NCBI RefSeq assembly: GCF_900114715.1
Contig: NZ_FOTY01000014.1
Coordinates: 16,444 to 80,443 of the forward strand
Source of the DNA: Salibacterium qingdaonense
Lineage (GTDB): Bacteria > Bacillota > Bacilli > Bacillales > Marinococcaceae
DNA length: 64,000 bases
Reading direction: 5' to 3'
The position numbers and the translations under genes were made by a program. Positions 8,675-17,249 of the stretch are shown here, piece by piece; positions within the stretch are counted from its first letter, which is position 1, and each line of letters starts with the position of its first letter. The notes under the pieces were generated by a model. The model worked only from the letters and a program-made list of their open reading frames with translations, was not told the origin of the DNA and ran no database searches.

Positions 8675-10570
8675 TTATTTCACCGGGCGTTTTAAAATCC
8701 CGACCAGCAGTGCTGTTACCATCATTCCGATGAGAATGGCCGCGAGGTAGAGAAGCGGATTCGCACCCTGGATCGTAAGGAAGACAAAGATACCTCCGTG
8801 CGGTGCCGGCAGTCCGGCACCAAACAGCATGGCAAGTGCTCCTGCTACAGCAGAGCCGGCCGCAGCCGCTGGAATGATACGTCCGGGGTCCGCGGCCGCA
8901 AATGGAATCGCTCCTTCCGTAATGAAGAATGCTCCCATGAAGTAACTGGAGACGCCGGCATCCCGCTCTTCTTTTGTAAATTTCCCGCGGAACAAACTGG
9001 TGGCCAATGCAATACCGAGCGGCGGCACCATCCCGCCTGCCATAATGGCTGCGTGCGGAGCGAAGTTTCCGGCATCAATCATGGCAATGCCAAACGTAAA
9101 GGCTGCTTTGTTAACCGGGCCGCCCATGTCCACTGCCATCATACCGCCGAGGATGAGACCGAGCAGGACAATGTTACCGGTCCCCATCCCATCCAGCAGA
9201 TTTTGAAGAGCCGTGTTCAGCCAGCTGACCGGTGGATTAATGATAAACGCCATTAACAAACCGATAATGAAAATATTAAATACCGGGTAAAAGAGAATCG
9301 TTTTGATGCCGTCGAGTACTTTCGGCAGATCAGCGAGCGCCTTTTTCATCAGATTCGCTGTATAACCGGCCAGGAACCCGGCAATCAAGCCGCCGAGGAA
9401 ACCAGCGCCTCCGGTCGTTGCCATGAATCCTCCAATCATGCCGGGCGCAAAACCGGGACGATCGGCAATGCTCATCGCGATAAAACCGGCAAGAACGGCA
9501 ACCATCAATTGAAAGGCGTGATCGCCGCCAATGGAGTTTAACGCTGCAGCAAAGGCATTGTAACTTTCATGCCCTTCCTCGGCGGAATTAATGCCGAAAA
9601 AGAACGATACGGCCATCAGCACGCCGCCGCCGACAACAAACGGCAGCATGTTCGACACTCCGTTCATGAGGTGTTTGTAAAAACCAGTCCGACCTTTGCT
9701 GTCGCTCGAACTGTCTTCTTCTGCCGATCCCTGCGCGTGATATACCGGCGCCTGACCGCTTGTGATCTGATGAATCAGCTCTTCGGGGCGTTTCATCCCG
9801 TCAGAAACTCCATTGATCGATACCGGCCGGCCGTCAAACCTCGTCATTTCCACTTTTGTGTCCGATGCGATAATGATACCGTCAGCGGCTGCAATCTCTT
9901 CCGGCGTTAAGGCATTGCCGATACCATCGGAGCCGTTGGTTTCGACTTTAATGGACAAGCCTTTTTCTTTTGCCTTTTCTTTCAACGCATCCGCTGCCAT
10001 GAAGGTATGGGCAATACCTGTAGGACAACCTGTAACAGCAAGAATCTGCGGTGTCGTGCGTTCTTCGCTGCTAGACTGCTGCGCCTGCTGCTCTTCTTCA
10101 CCGGCGCCAAGCTTCTCTTCCTCTTTCTCGTCAACGAGTGTGAGAATCTCATCTTCTGATGAAGCCTGCAGCAGGTCCTGCCGGAACGTTTCATCCATCA
10201 AAAGCGTCGACAGCCTGGATAATGTCTGCAGGTGATCCTGATTGGCTCCTTCACTTGCTGCGATCATGAAAAACAAATGCGCCGGCTGCCCGTCGAGGGA
10301 ATCGTAATCTGTTCCTTCCTGCGACCGTCCAAAAGCGATGGCCGGAGTTTTCACCGCTTCTGTCTTGGCGTGGGGAATCGCGATTCCTTCGCCGATACCA
10401 GTAGAACTTTCCTGTTCCCTTCCATGGATTGCTTCTTTAAACGCAGATGGATCGGACAGATTCCCTGCTTTATCCAGCACGTGTACCAGTTCATCGATAA
10501 CACCATCTTTGGAATCAGCCTCAAGATTCAGAACCATCGTGTCTTTTTGAAGCAGTTCTGTAATTTTCAT
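8675..10570 (-). CDS. fruA: fructose-specific PTS transporter EIIABC
   Basis: A 631-aa three-domain phosphotransferase permease that imports fructose as fructose-1-phosphate. EIIA lies at about 1-150, with phospho-His 67 in GIAIPHAK. A Gln/Glu-rich linker follows. EIIB lies at about 173-275, with phospho-Cys 182 in VTGCPTGIAHT. EIIC begins near 295 and has about 8-10 membrane segments. It is the last gene of fruR-fruK-fruA, 14 bp after fruK; AAAGGGGTG precedes the ATG. Its product is the substrate of FruK. A strong terminator follows. Confidence 0.95.
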   Translation of the reverse strand: MKITELLQKDTMVLNLEADSKDGVIDELVHVLDKAGNLSDPSAFKEAIHGREQESSTGIGEGIAIPHAKTEAVKTPAIAFGRSQEGTDYDSLDGQPAHLFFMIAASEGANQDHLQTLSRLSTLLMDETFRQDLLQASSEDEILTLVDEKEEEKLGAGEEEQQAQQSSSEERTTPQILAVTGCPTGIAHTFMAADALKEKAKEKGLSIKVETNGSDGIGNALTPEEIAAADGIIIASDTKVEMTRFDGRPVSINGVSDGMKRPEELIHQITSGQAPVYHAQGSAEEDSSSDSKGRTGFYKHLMNGVSNMLPFVVGGGVLMAVSFFFGINSAEEGHESYNAFAAALNSIGGDHAFQLMVAVLAGFIAMSIADRPGFAPGMIGGFMATTGGAGFLGGLIAGFLAGYTANLMKKALADLPKVLDGIKTILFYPVFNIFIIGLLMAFIINPPVSWLNTALQNLLDGMGTGNIVLLGLILGGMMAVDMGGPVNKAAFTFGIAMIDAGNFAPHAAIMAGGMVPPLGIALATSLFRGKFTKEERDAGVSSYFMGAFFITEGAIPFAAADPGRIIPAAAAGSAVAGALAMLFGAGLPAPHGGIFVFLTIQGANPLLYLAAILIGMMVTALLVGILKRPVK

Positions 10571-10584
10571 AGTATGTCACCCCT

Positions 10585-11508
10585 TTATGAATTACTGATT
10601 GTCGTAATGTCTATTTCCCCTTGAAGCTGTTTCACTTCCTCTTCCGTGCAGAACGTTTCTGAAAACGCCGTGGCACTGCCTGCTGCTGAGGCATAAGCGA
10701 GTATGTCTTCCGGTTTCTGGAAGACCTTCAATGCTTTAATAAAACCGGCTGTAAGCGAGTCGCCCGCTCCCACGGAATTCACCGCTTTACGCTTGGGAGG
10801 TACAGCGCGGCATGCCCCGTGCGGATGCAGATAGACGGCTCCTGCACCAGCCATGGAAATAATAACGTGCTCGATGCCGTATTCTTCCATCAGTTTTCTT
10901 CCGTAATAGACTGCGTCTTCCGGCTTTTCAATGGTCACGCCGTACAGTTCGCCAAGCTCGTTATGATTGGGTTTGATAAAAAACGGTGCTGCCTGGACTG
11001 CTTTTTTCAAAGGTTCTCCGCTCGTATCAAGATACACCCGCACGTGTTGGTTTTTCAGCGTATTCATCAGCTCTTCGTAACATCCGGCGGGAAGCGAAGC
11101 AGGGAGGCTTCCGGCGATAACAACCTCATCCTCAGCGGTCAATGGTTTCAGTTTATCTTCGAACGCTTTCCTGTCGGACTGCCTCACTTCCGGCGATACA
11201 CCATTTACTTCCGTTTCCCCGGATCCTCTCAATTTGACGTTAATGCGGGTATCTCCATCCACCGCTGTAAAATCAGTCGATATGTCTTCCTGCTGAAGCA
11301 TGTCTTTTATATAATCACCGGTAAAACCGCCGGTGAAGCCGAGTGCTGTACTCGGCACGCCGAGACGTTTCAGCACACGGGAAACGTTGATTCCCTTCCC
11401 TCCCGGATATTTGATATCTCTTTCGGACCGGTTCACAGTTCCTTCCTGAAAACCGGGAACGTCCACAACATAATCCAGGGCGGGATTAAGCGTCACGGTA
11501 TAAATCAT
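10585..11508 (-). CDS. fruK: 1-phosphofructokinase
   Basis: A 307-aa PfkB-family kinase that phosphorylates fructose-1-phosphate to fructose-1,6-bisphosphate. The N-terminal MIYTVTLNPALDYVV and GGKGINVSRVLKRLG are typical of 1-phosphofructo-/tagatose-6-phosphate kinases. The C-terminal NSVGAGDSLTAGFI carries the anion hole and catalytic Asp. The ATG at 11508 overlaps the fruR stop by 4 bp (ATGA), so the two are translationally coupled; its ribosome site (AAAGG) is weak. The flanking fruA supports fructose rather than tagatose as the route. Confidence 0.94.
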   Translation of the reverse strand: MIYTVTLNPALDYVVDVPGFQEGTVNRSERDIKYPGGKGINVSRVLKRLGVPSTALGFTGGFTGDYIKDMLQQEDISTDFTAVDGDTRINVKLRGSGETEVNGVSPEVRQSDRKAFEDKLKPLTAEDEVVIAGSLPASLPAGCYEELMNTLKNQHVRVYLDTSGEPLKKAVQAAPFFIKPNHNELGELYGVTIEKPEDAVYYGRKLMEEYGIEHVIISMAGAGAVYLHPHGACRAVPPKRKAVNSVGAGDSLTAGFIKALKVFQKPEDILAYASAAGSATAFSETFCTEEEVKQLQGEIDITTISNS

Positions 11509-12260
11509 AGTTTCACAACCTTTACTTCTGTTCGCTGCTGCAACTGCTCCAGATATTTTTCGTCCATACTGTCCGACGTCAGCACTGCTGCTTTCTCCAG
11601 CTGTGCGACGCTTGCAAATGAAGTCTCCCCCATTTTGGAAGGATCGGCCAGCACCCACGATTTCGAAGACAACGACAGCGCTGTTTTTTTCACAAATGCC
11701 TCTTCAGGGTCAGGAGTGGTGTAACCGTGGACAGCGTCCACCCCATTCATCCCAAGAAAACAGGTATCAAAACGGAATTCATGCATCGACATGACAGCTT
11801 TTTCCCCCGTCAGCGCCGATGTTCCCGGTTTGGCTTTTCCGCCGGTCACATAGGTCTGAATGCCGCGTTCCAGCAGAAGCGGGACGTGAGGGATGCCGTT
11901 TGTTACGACGACAATATCCTTCCCGGTGAGATGCGGAATCATTTCCACTGTTGTTGTACCGGCATCAAGAAATATACAGTCCCGTTCTTTTACGAGGGAT
12001 GCCGCCTCCGCTGCAAGAGCCTTTTTATCTTTTTGATTAGTGCTCTGTTTTTCGGCAATTGAAGGCTCTTCCAGTTTCCGCTTTAAAAGAGAAGCTCCTC
12101 CGTGTAAGCGTTTTATATAATGTTCAGACTCAAGTTCGGTAAGGTCCCGCCTGATGGTCGACTCGGATGCACCAACAGCGGAAACCAGCTCCTGTACGGA
12201 CACGGTTTCTCTGGACTGCAGGAAGTTCAGTATCTGTTCTTTTCGCTCCACATGAAGCAT
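11505..12260 (-). CDS. fruR: DeoR-family regulator of the fructose operon
   Basis: A 251-aa DeoR-type repressor. The N-terminal helix-turn-helix (about 1-57) shows the family signature VSVQELVSAVGASESTIRRDL and the HGGA turn. The sugar-phosphate-binding domain has DAGTTTVEM and TNG loops. It is first in the operon and likely senses fructose-1-phosphate, as studied homologues do. ATG 12260 follows GGAGGG; an earlier in-frame ATG eight codons upstream does not. Repeated ATCAATCA-type sites over its own promoter suggest autoregulation. Confidence 0.92.
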   Translation of the reverse strand: MLHVERKEQILNFLQSRETVSVQELVSAVGASESTIRRDLTELESEHYIKRLHGGASLLKRKLEEPSIAEKQSTNQKDKKALAAEAASLVKERDCIFLDAGTTTVEMIPHLTGKDIVVVTNGIPHVPLLLERGIQTYVTGGKAKPGTSALTGEKAVMSMHEFRFDTCFLGMNGVDAVHGYTTPDPEEAFVKKTALSLSSKSWVLADPSKMGETSFASVAQLEKAAVLTSDSMDEKYLEQLQQRTEVKVVKL

Positions 12261-12284
12261 GATACGCCCTCCTCTCATGTTCAA

Positions 12285-12298
12285 AGGAAACGCTTACT
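12285..12298 (-). promoter_or_regulatory. cre-like CcpA site in the fru leader
   Basis: Minus strand AGTAAGCGTTTCCT matches the Bacillus cre consensus TGWAARCGYTWNCW at 13 of 14 positions. It lies between the -10 box and the fruR start, where bound CcpA would block transcription. Confidence 0.6.
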
Positions 12299-12314
12299 AT
12301 TATTATCTTTCTAT

Positions 12315-12343
12315 ATTATATAACCATTTTCGTTCAAAATCAA
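12315..12343 (-). promoter_or_regulatory. sigma-A promoter of fruRKA
   Basis: -35 TTGATT (12343-12338), 17-bp spacer, -10 TATAAT (12320-12315) on the minus strand. The -35 is part of a repeated operator-like sequence. Confidence 0.75.
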
Positions 12344-12390
12344 TCATTATCAATCATATTTTTAATTGATTTTGACTGTAATCAATCATA
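12338..12390. promoter_or_regulatory. repeated FruR operator candidates
   Basis: Copies of ATCAATCAT occur at 12339-12347, 12349-12357 and 12381-12389, with an inverted ATTGATTTT at 12365-12373. Start spacing of about 10 and 32 bp puts the direct copies on one helix face. They overlap and lie upstream of the fru -35. FruR is the obvious candidate ligand by analogy with DeoR-type fructose regulators; binding is inferred. Confidence 0.55.
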
Positions 12391-12429
12391 TGTAGTCACA
12401 TTGGTGACGATGGAAGCAGATTGTGCACC

Positions 12430-12495
12430 TTAGATATACTCTAACGGTTACTTTTTCCCTTTTTTCGTAAAAAGTACCTTTTAGAGCGTATCTAA
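12430..12495. repeat. 66-bp imperfect inverted repeat
   Basis: Outer arms TTAGATATACTCTAA and TTAGAGCGTATCTAA enclose inner arms GGTTACTTTTT and AAAAAGTACC around a short pyrimidine-rich loop. The whole folds into one long hairpin between the fru promoter and the ytnP terminator. It lacks a clear T-tract, so it may not be a simple terminator. Confidence 0.55.
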
Positions 12496-12544
12496 CACTC
12501 ACATTCTCCTTCAGCCCCCTGAAAAGTGATGCAGAGCGTAAACA

Positions 12545-12582
12545 CAAAAAAGATGACTTCTGCTTCTCACAGAAATCATCTT
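12545..12582 (-). terminator. terminator of trmB-ytnP
   Basis: GATGATTTCTG pairs with CAGAAGTCATC on the minus strand, followed by TTTTTT, just after the ytnP stop. Confidence 0.85.
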
Positions 12583-12587
12583 CTCCG

Positions 12588-13436
12588 TCATGCCCCGTTA
12601 TTCCCAAGTATATGCTGCTGCGTACCGCCCTCTTCATCAAACTGAACCGCCCGGTATCTGCAGTCATGATAAAACGTAAACCAGGACCGGCTGTTGTACC
12701 CGAGCTCCATATACCGCTGTTTTACCGCTATAGAATCCATCGGGTAATCATCATAGGCGGTTACCCACAATACAGGCTGATGGGCAAGTGTTGGCATATT
12801 GTCCGCCATATGGATGAGCGTTTCTTCCCCCTGCTCCATGGTAATAATACTCATACCCCGGCTGTGGCCGCCGGTTTTTTTCATCGTTATTCCGGGAGCC
12901 GGGATGCAGGTCTCCTCATATGTTTCCACCTGGCTGCGTACCGGTTTCCAGTTTTGTTCCCAGTACGTGTTCGCAGACCGGATATTCGGGTTGGTCGTTT
13001 CCGCCCACTCTTCAGCTGAGGTCCGGATGACCGCGTTCTCAAAGACAGGAACATCCTCTCCGTGCTGATGCTTAACAAGCCCGGCCGCATGGTCATAATG
13101 CATATGCGTCATCAGAACGTCATCAATGTCCGCCGTTGTTAATCCAAGCGCATGCAGATCCTCTTCAATCTGTGATTCCTCCGTGATGCCGAAGTTGCGC
13201 TTCTGCTTTTCTGTGAAACGACCATTGCCAATACCCGCTTCTATCAACATGGTTCGGCCGTTTCCCTGCACCAGAATAGGATCGCAGCGCGTCTCGACCT
13301 GATTCTGTTCGTTCACCGGATATTTCCGGGACCACAGCGGCTTTGGTACAACACCGAAAATCGCACCGCCGTCCGGATGTGTGACGCCGCCCCGCAGCCA
13401 CGTCAGCTTGTAATCCCCGATTGTCAGCTGCTCCAT
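12588..13436 (-). CDS. ytnP: YtnP, metallo-beta-lactamase-fold hydrolase (AHL lactonase-like)
   Basis: A 282-aa MBL-fold protein, one residue longer than B. subtilis YtnP. It carries the zinc motif HMHYDHAAG (HxHxDH) and downstream metal-ligand regions GHSRGM and MADN, with a C-terminal FYHD motif as in AiiA-like lactonases. YtnP homologues degrade gamma-butyrolactone/AHL-type signals; the substrate here is unproven. ATG 13436 follows TAGGAGGG. It lies 10 bp after trmB, with a shared terminator downstream. Confidence 0.87.
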   Translation of the reverse strand: MEQLTIGDYKLTWLRGGVTHPDGGAIFGVVPKPLWSRKYPVNEQNQVETRCDPILVQGNGRTMLIEAGIGNGRFTEKQKRNFGITEESQIEEDLHALGLTTADIDDVLMTHMHYDHAAGLVKHQHGEDVPVFENAVIRTSAEEWAETTNPNIRSANTYWEQNWKPVRSQVETYEETCIPAPGITMKKTGGHSRGMSIITMEQGEETLIHMADNMPTLAHQPVLWVTAYDDYPMDSIAVKQRYMELGYNSRSWFTFYHDCRYRAVQFDEEGGTQQHILGNNGA

Positions 13437-13446
13437 GAAAACCCTC

Positions 13447-14103
13447 CTATTCCGCTTTCTCCTCGTTTGGAAAGAATGCTTCCAATCTGTAAATCGGCTG
13501 CCCTTTCTGATAAAACTTCCGCTCATATTCTGTCATAATATTATGTTCCATGCCGCTGTTATGAAGATCAAGAGAAATATTTTTCAGTACCATTCCGTAT
13601 CGTGACATGCTTTCCAGACTGTATTCAAACAAAACTTGATTATCGGTTTTCATATGGATATCATGCTCATTCCGGAGTACTTTTTCGTATAAATCCAAAA
13701 ACATTTTATACGTCAGGCGCCTTTTTTCATGCCTCTTCTTCGGCCACGGGTCAGTGAAATTGACAAACAGCCTGTCCACTTCATTTTCACCAAAAAAGTC
13801 AAGTAGATTTAAGACATCCCCGTGAATAAAACGGATATTTTCCCGTCTTTCATGAAGAATGCGCTGCATTCCTGTAACGAGGACGCTCTCGTATTTTTCC
13901 ATTCCAATAAAATTGATATCCGGGTAGGCCCGGCTCATTTCATCAATAAATTTCCCTTTTCCGGTACCAAGTTCGACATGAACCGGATTGTCATTGCCAA
14001 AAAGCTCTCTCCATCCGCCTGTTACCTGGGATGGATCCGATACCACCAGTTCCGGATGCTGCCGGATCCAGTCTCCGGCCCATGGTTTACGGCGCAGCCG
14101 CAT
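13447..14103 (-). CDS. trmB: tRNA (guanine-N7-)-methyltransferase
   Basis: A 218-aa Rossmann methyltransferase that makes m7G46 in tRNA variable loops. It has the SAM-binding VHVELGTGKGKF, FIGMEKYESV, and the catalytic/tRNA-binding NFTDPWPKKRHEKRRL signature of TrmB. The start MRLRRKPW is placed at 14103 because AGGAGG is 8 nt upstream; an ATG two codons earlier is too close. It is followed directly by ytnP, as in B. subtilis. The ytzH gene found there between trmB and ytmP is absent. Confidence 0.95.
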   Translation of the reverse strand: MRLRRKPWAGDWIRQHPELVVSDPSQVTGGWRELFGNDNPVHVELGTGKGKFIDEMSRAYPDINFIGMEKYESVLVTGMQRILHERRENIRFIHGDVLNLLDFFGENEVDRLFVNFTDPWPKKRHEKRRLTYKMFLDLYEKVLRNEHDIHMKTDNQVLFEYSLESMSRYGMVLKNISLDLHNSGMEHNIMTEYERKFYQKGQPIYRLEAFFPNEEKAE

Positions 14104-14169
14104 GTGCATTCCCTCCTGTTCCAATATTCCCTGCCGTTTCTTTTAACCCGGCAGCAAGTGCCGGATGTC

Positions 14170-14198
14170 ATAAAAGTCCGACCCGCCGGGCCGGACTT
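14170..14198 (-). terminator. probable terminator after ytmP
   Basis: AGTCCGGCCC pairs with GGGTCGGACT on the minus strand, followed by TTTATG. The stem is GC-rich and the T-run short. It lies between ytmP and trmB. Confidence 0.6.
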
Positions 14199-14276
14199 TC
14201 AGATAGTATGAGAAACTCCCACGCTGCACACGTCCTGAAGGCAGTGCAGACGACTCATCCTGTGGAAGCTGATCTT

Positions 14277-15077
14277 TTAAACGGTGCCGTATACGAGACT
14301 GCGGACATAGTCCGTCCATGACGCAGCTTTCTGGTTAAAACCCCTGCTCCGGTGATAAAGAGCCCGTTCAAGAGCATCTGCTGTGACGTACCAGTGCATC
14401 CGCCTTTTCAGGTTGCCGGTAAGGGAAAGTCCGTAATGGCGCAGCCACTGTTCCCATTCTCCCACCGGTATATACTCATACAAAAGAAGCCCAAGATCAA
14501 AAGCCGGATCCGCAACCGTTGCTCCGTCCCAATCTATTAAATATAATTCATTACTGGAATTAATCATCCAGTTATTGTGATTGATATCACAGTGACAGAC
14601 AACCATCGGTGATGATACCACTTCCGAATAAGCAGCAAGCAGGTAATGAAGGGCCTCCTGAAATAACGGGGGAAATGTTTCATCCTGCTGCATCTGTGAT
14701 TTTAAGTTCTCAATGATTATTGATGGCGTCAGCGGCTCATTTCCAATCCGCTTGAACATATCAAGCAGTTCGCTGGATGCATGTATCTTGCTCAGGAGGC
14801 CGGCGACATCCGCGCGGTTCATGTCGGAGGCACGCAGTTCGCGTCCGTGCACCCAGCGCTGTGCTGTAATAACGTCTCCGTTTTCCAGACGCTTTGTCCA
14901 CAATAACTTTGGAACTATTCCTTCGGCAGAAAGCACTGCTAAAAAAGGGGAGGAGTTACGTTTTAGAAACAGCTTCTGCTCTCCGGCCCAGGCAATATAC
15001 GCTTCACCGGTCGTTCCGCCTGCAGGTTCAACGGTCCATTCATTTCCCAATAGAAGATCCAATACCTTCACCCTCAT
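14277..15077 (-). CDS. ytmP: YtmP, aminoglycoside/choline kinase-like phosphotransferase
   Basis: A 266-aa protein of the APH/choline-kinase fold. The catalytic loop CHCDINHNNW matches HxDxxxxN, and the metal-binding LIDWDGA matches the DxD/DFG-like motif. In this family such proteins phosphorylate small hydroxylated metabolites; the YtmP substrate is unknown. ATG 15077 is preferred over a TTG seven codons upstream because AGAGG lies 11 nt before it. Next to trmB, as in B. subtilis. Confidence 0.85.
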   Translation of the reverse strand: MRVKVLDLLLGNEWTVEPAGGTTGEAYIAWAGEQKLFLKRNSSPFLAVLSAEGIVPKLLWTKRLENGDVITAQRWVHGRELRASDMNRADVAGLLSKIHASSELLDMFKRIGNEPLTPSIIIENLKSQMQQDETFPPLFQEALHYLLAAYSEVVSSPMVVCHCDINHNNWMINSSNELYLIDWDGATVADPAFDLGLLLYEYIPVGEWEQWLRHYGLSLTGNLKRRMHWYVTADALERALYHRSRGFNQKAASWTDYVRSLVYGTV

Positions 15078-15237
15078 TTTTACAGTTTCCTCTTTCAACC
15101 ACTATATCAGGCAGAAATTCGTCTGTTTATCTATTATTGTCCATTCCTTCCGGAAGTCCGGATGAACGTGCGTGACATGGGAATTTTTCCGTTCTTCATT
15201 TATTTCAATGTCGTAAAAGAGCGAATCGTTTTTAATA

Positions 15238-15256
15238 GTATCAAAGTTTTTGATAC
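15238..15256. promoter_or_regulatory. perfect inverted repeat upstream of purU; possible operator
   Basis: In the 330-bp gap between ytmP and purU, GTATCAAA and TTTGATAC form a perfect 8-bp inverted repeat with a 3-bp spacer. Apart from the purU ribosome site, I see nothing else certain in the gap. Confidence 0.35.
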
Positions 15257-15407
15257 ATCGTCAACGACAACCTTTGTTCGTTCTCTTGCCGGACAGAGGC
15301 GGCTGGTGGCGCTTCGGATGGAGTGGTCGATCTTCTTCTTTTTTTTTACCCGGCAGGAGTGATATAGTTAAAACGTATGAATGATTTATATTTGGAGGAT
15401 TATTGTC

Positions 15408-16280
15408 ATGTACGAAACCCATCTATCGAATCGGGCGCGTCTGTTAATATCCTGCCCGGACCAGCCCGGTATTGTAGCTGCTGTGTCGCAGTATCTGCAG
15501 GAGCAGCAGGCTAATATTGTACAGTCCGACCAATACAGCACGGATCCGGAAGGCGGAACATTTTTCATGCGTATTGAATTTAACCTGCCTTCTTTCGAGG
15601 AACGTTTCCCTCGTATTCTACAGGGATTTGCATCTATTGCCGACTCGTTTCAAATGAGCTGGCGGCTCGAACAGGAACGCAAGCGGAAGAAAATGGCTGT
15701 GTTTGTATCCAAAGAGGACCATTGTCTGCTGGAGCTCTTATGGCGCTGGCGTTCCGGTGAGCTGGAAGTGGACATTCCGGTCGTCATCAGCAACCATGAT
15801 CACCTTCGTGATATTGTCGAAAGTTACGGCATTGCTTTCCGGCATATTCCGGTCACCAAAGAAACAAAACTTCAGGCGGAACAACAACAAAAAGAAGTGA
15901 TAGATTCATATGATATTGATTTCATCGTGCTGGCGCGCTACATGCAGATTCTTTCTCCTTCGTTTGTGAAGTCGTTTCAGCATAAGGTCATCAACATCCA
16001 CCACTCTTTTCTGCCGGCTTTTATCGGCGCCAACCCTTATCAAAAAGCCTTTGACCGCGGCGTAAAGCTGATCGGTGCGACTGCCCACTATATAACGGAT
16101 GATCTCGATGAAGGGCCAATTATCGACCAGGAAGTTCTCCGGGTCAATCACCGCTACGGAGCAAAAGACCTGAAAGTCGCCGGACGTAACGTGGAGAAAA
16201 TTGCACTTGCCCGGGCCGTCGACTGGCATATCCAGGACAAAATCCTCGTTTACGAAAACAAAACGATTATTTTCAACTAG
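15408..16280 (+). CDS. purU: formyltetrahydrofolate deformylase
   Basis: A 290-aa enzyme that hydrolyses 10-formyl-THF to THF and formate, balancing one-carbon pools. An N-terminal ACT domain (about 10-85; RLLISCPDQPGIVAAVSQYL) is followed by a formyltransferase-fold domain. That domain holds the active-site HHSFLPAF segment and GATAHYITDDLDEGPII with the catalytic Asp. Start is ATG 15408 after TTTGGAGG; an upstream in-frame ATG has no site. It ends one base before the convergent ytlQ-like stop. Confidence 0.95.
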   Translation: MYETHLSNRARLLISCPDQPGIVAAVSQYLQEQQANIVQSDQYSTDPEGGTFFMRIEFNLPSFEERFPRILQGFASIADSFQMSWRLEQERKRKKMAVFVSKEDHCLLELLWRWRSGELEVDIPVVISNHDHLRDIVESYGIAFRHIPVTKETKLQAEQQQKEVIDSYDIDFIVLARYMQILSPSFVKSFQHKVINIHHSFLPAFIGANPYQKAFDRGVKLIGATAHYITDDLDEGPIIDQEVLRVNHRYGAKDLKVAGRNVEKIALARAVDWHIQDKILVYENKTIIFN

Positions 16281-17234
16281 TCAGTCTTCCTCTTCCATAT
16301 CTTCCATCAGTTCCCTCCGCCGAAAAGATGTCGTCAACGTATGCTGCAGTAAAGTTTCCGCCGCATACAGCTGATTTTTCTTAATCGGCGAGGGGGTTCT
16401 TTTTCTTTTCTCAAACCAGGCATCGTGATTTCGTTTATCCACCATTTCCACTTTCATTCCCGGGGCCCGGTGGTCAATGACAGAGGACGGGGACCATACT
16501 GCCCGCTGCAGCTCCATTTCAAGCGACTGCTCCTGAAATATAGATTGAATGACACGGCTCATTCGATTAAGCGAAATCACCGGGTTAACGATACGGTGTC
16601 TGCTCTTATGAACATACTCGTTCCAGTAACGACCCGAGGACGTCTCAAACACACTGTTTTTATCTCCGGATAGGCAGGACAGGCAGATAATTTCTGTCGG
16701 ACTGATCAGAATGATATCCATGTCCAGCGGAGCACTCCCGACAGAGAATACCGGATAATATAAAATAAGATAGTTATCAGGCAGGAATCGAAGCAGAAAC
16801 CTCAAGTTCTGATCATATTTATAAACAGGATTCATACGCGATTCTTCCAGAATGGATGCACTCGCCCACCTCAGCTGAGCCATGAATAACTCTTCAAAGA
16901 ACATATCCTTCAATTGCTCAAGCGATTTTCCTTCGTAAAAAACAGAGCGGTCATCCGCCTCCTGCGCCGGTTCTTCTTTTTTTCCGCGCCTTTCCTGAAA
17001 CTGTTTCAATCGGTTGACAGCTCCCTGAAAAAAACCTTCCCCCGCTTCTTCAAGCCAGTCCTCCAGCGTTTCTTCCTGAAGAGGCTCCTGCGCATTTTCA
17101 TTATTCACCTTTCTCCAATCGCGTTTCATACTCTCCCACCGCTCTTTTTTCAAGCGGGAAAAACGACTCAGGTAGCGCTGCATATCATTCATGTACCTTG
17201 ATGTATAATCTTCCAGTTTTATTAAATGAGCCAT
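16281..17234 (-). CDS. ytlQ: YtlQ-like protein, nuclease-related (NERD-like) fold suspected
   Basis: A 317-aa cytosolic protein in the ytlQ position (next to thpR/ytlP). The N-terminal ~110 residues are highly charged and helical. The middle shows a LILYYPVFSVGSAPLDMDIILISPTEIICL pattern in two parts: a hydrophobic beta strand, then an Asp/Ile strand like the D-x(n)-[E/Q]xK core of NERD or restriction-like folds. That resemblance is weak and from inspection only. GGAGGGG precedes the ATG. No function is established for YtlQ. Confidence 0.65.
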   Translation of the reverse strand: MAHLIKLEDYTSRYMNDMQRYLSRFSRLKKERWESMKRDWRKVNNENAQEPLQEETLEDWLEEAGEGFFQGAVNRLKQFQERRGKKEEPAQEADDRSVFYEGKSLEQLKDMFFEELFMAQLRWASASILEESRMNPVYKYDQNLRFLLRFLPDNYLILYYPVFSVGSAPLDMDIILISPTEIICLSCLSGDKNSVFETSSGRYWNEYVHKSRHRIVNPVISLNRMSRVIQSIFQEQSLEMELQRAVWSPSSVIDHRAPGMKVEMVDKRNHDAWFEKRKRTPSPIKKNQLYAAETLLQHTLTTSFRRRELMEDMEEED

Positions 17235-17249
17235 GATAACCCCTCCTTA

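Noticed and set aside
12386..12667. 93-codon minus-strand frame
   Set aside because: It overlaps the ytnP 3' end, its terminator and the long hairpin; no start signal.
14031..14321. 96-codon plus-strand frame across trmB and ytmP ends
   Set aside because: Antisense to two conserved genes and a terminator; composition typical of a shadow frame.
15162..15362. 66-codon plus-strand frame upstream of purU
   Set aside because: No ribosome site, Phe-rich, and covers the palindrome; judged chance.
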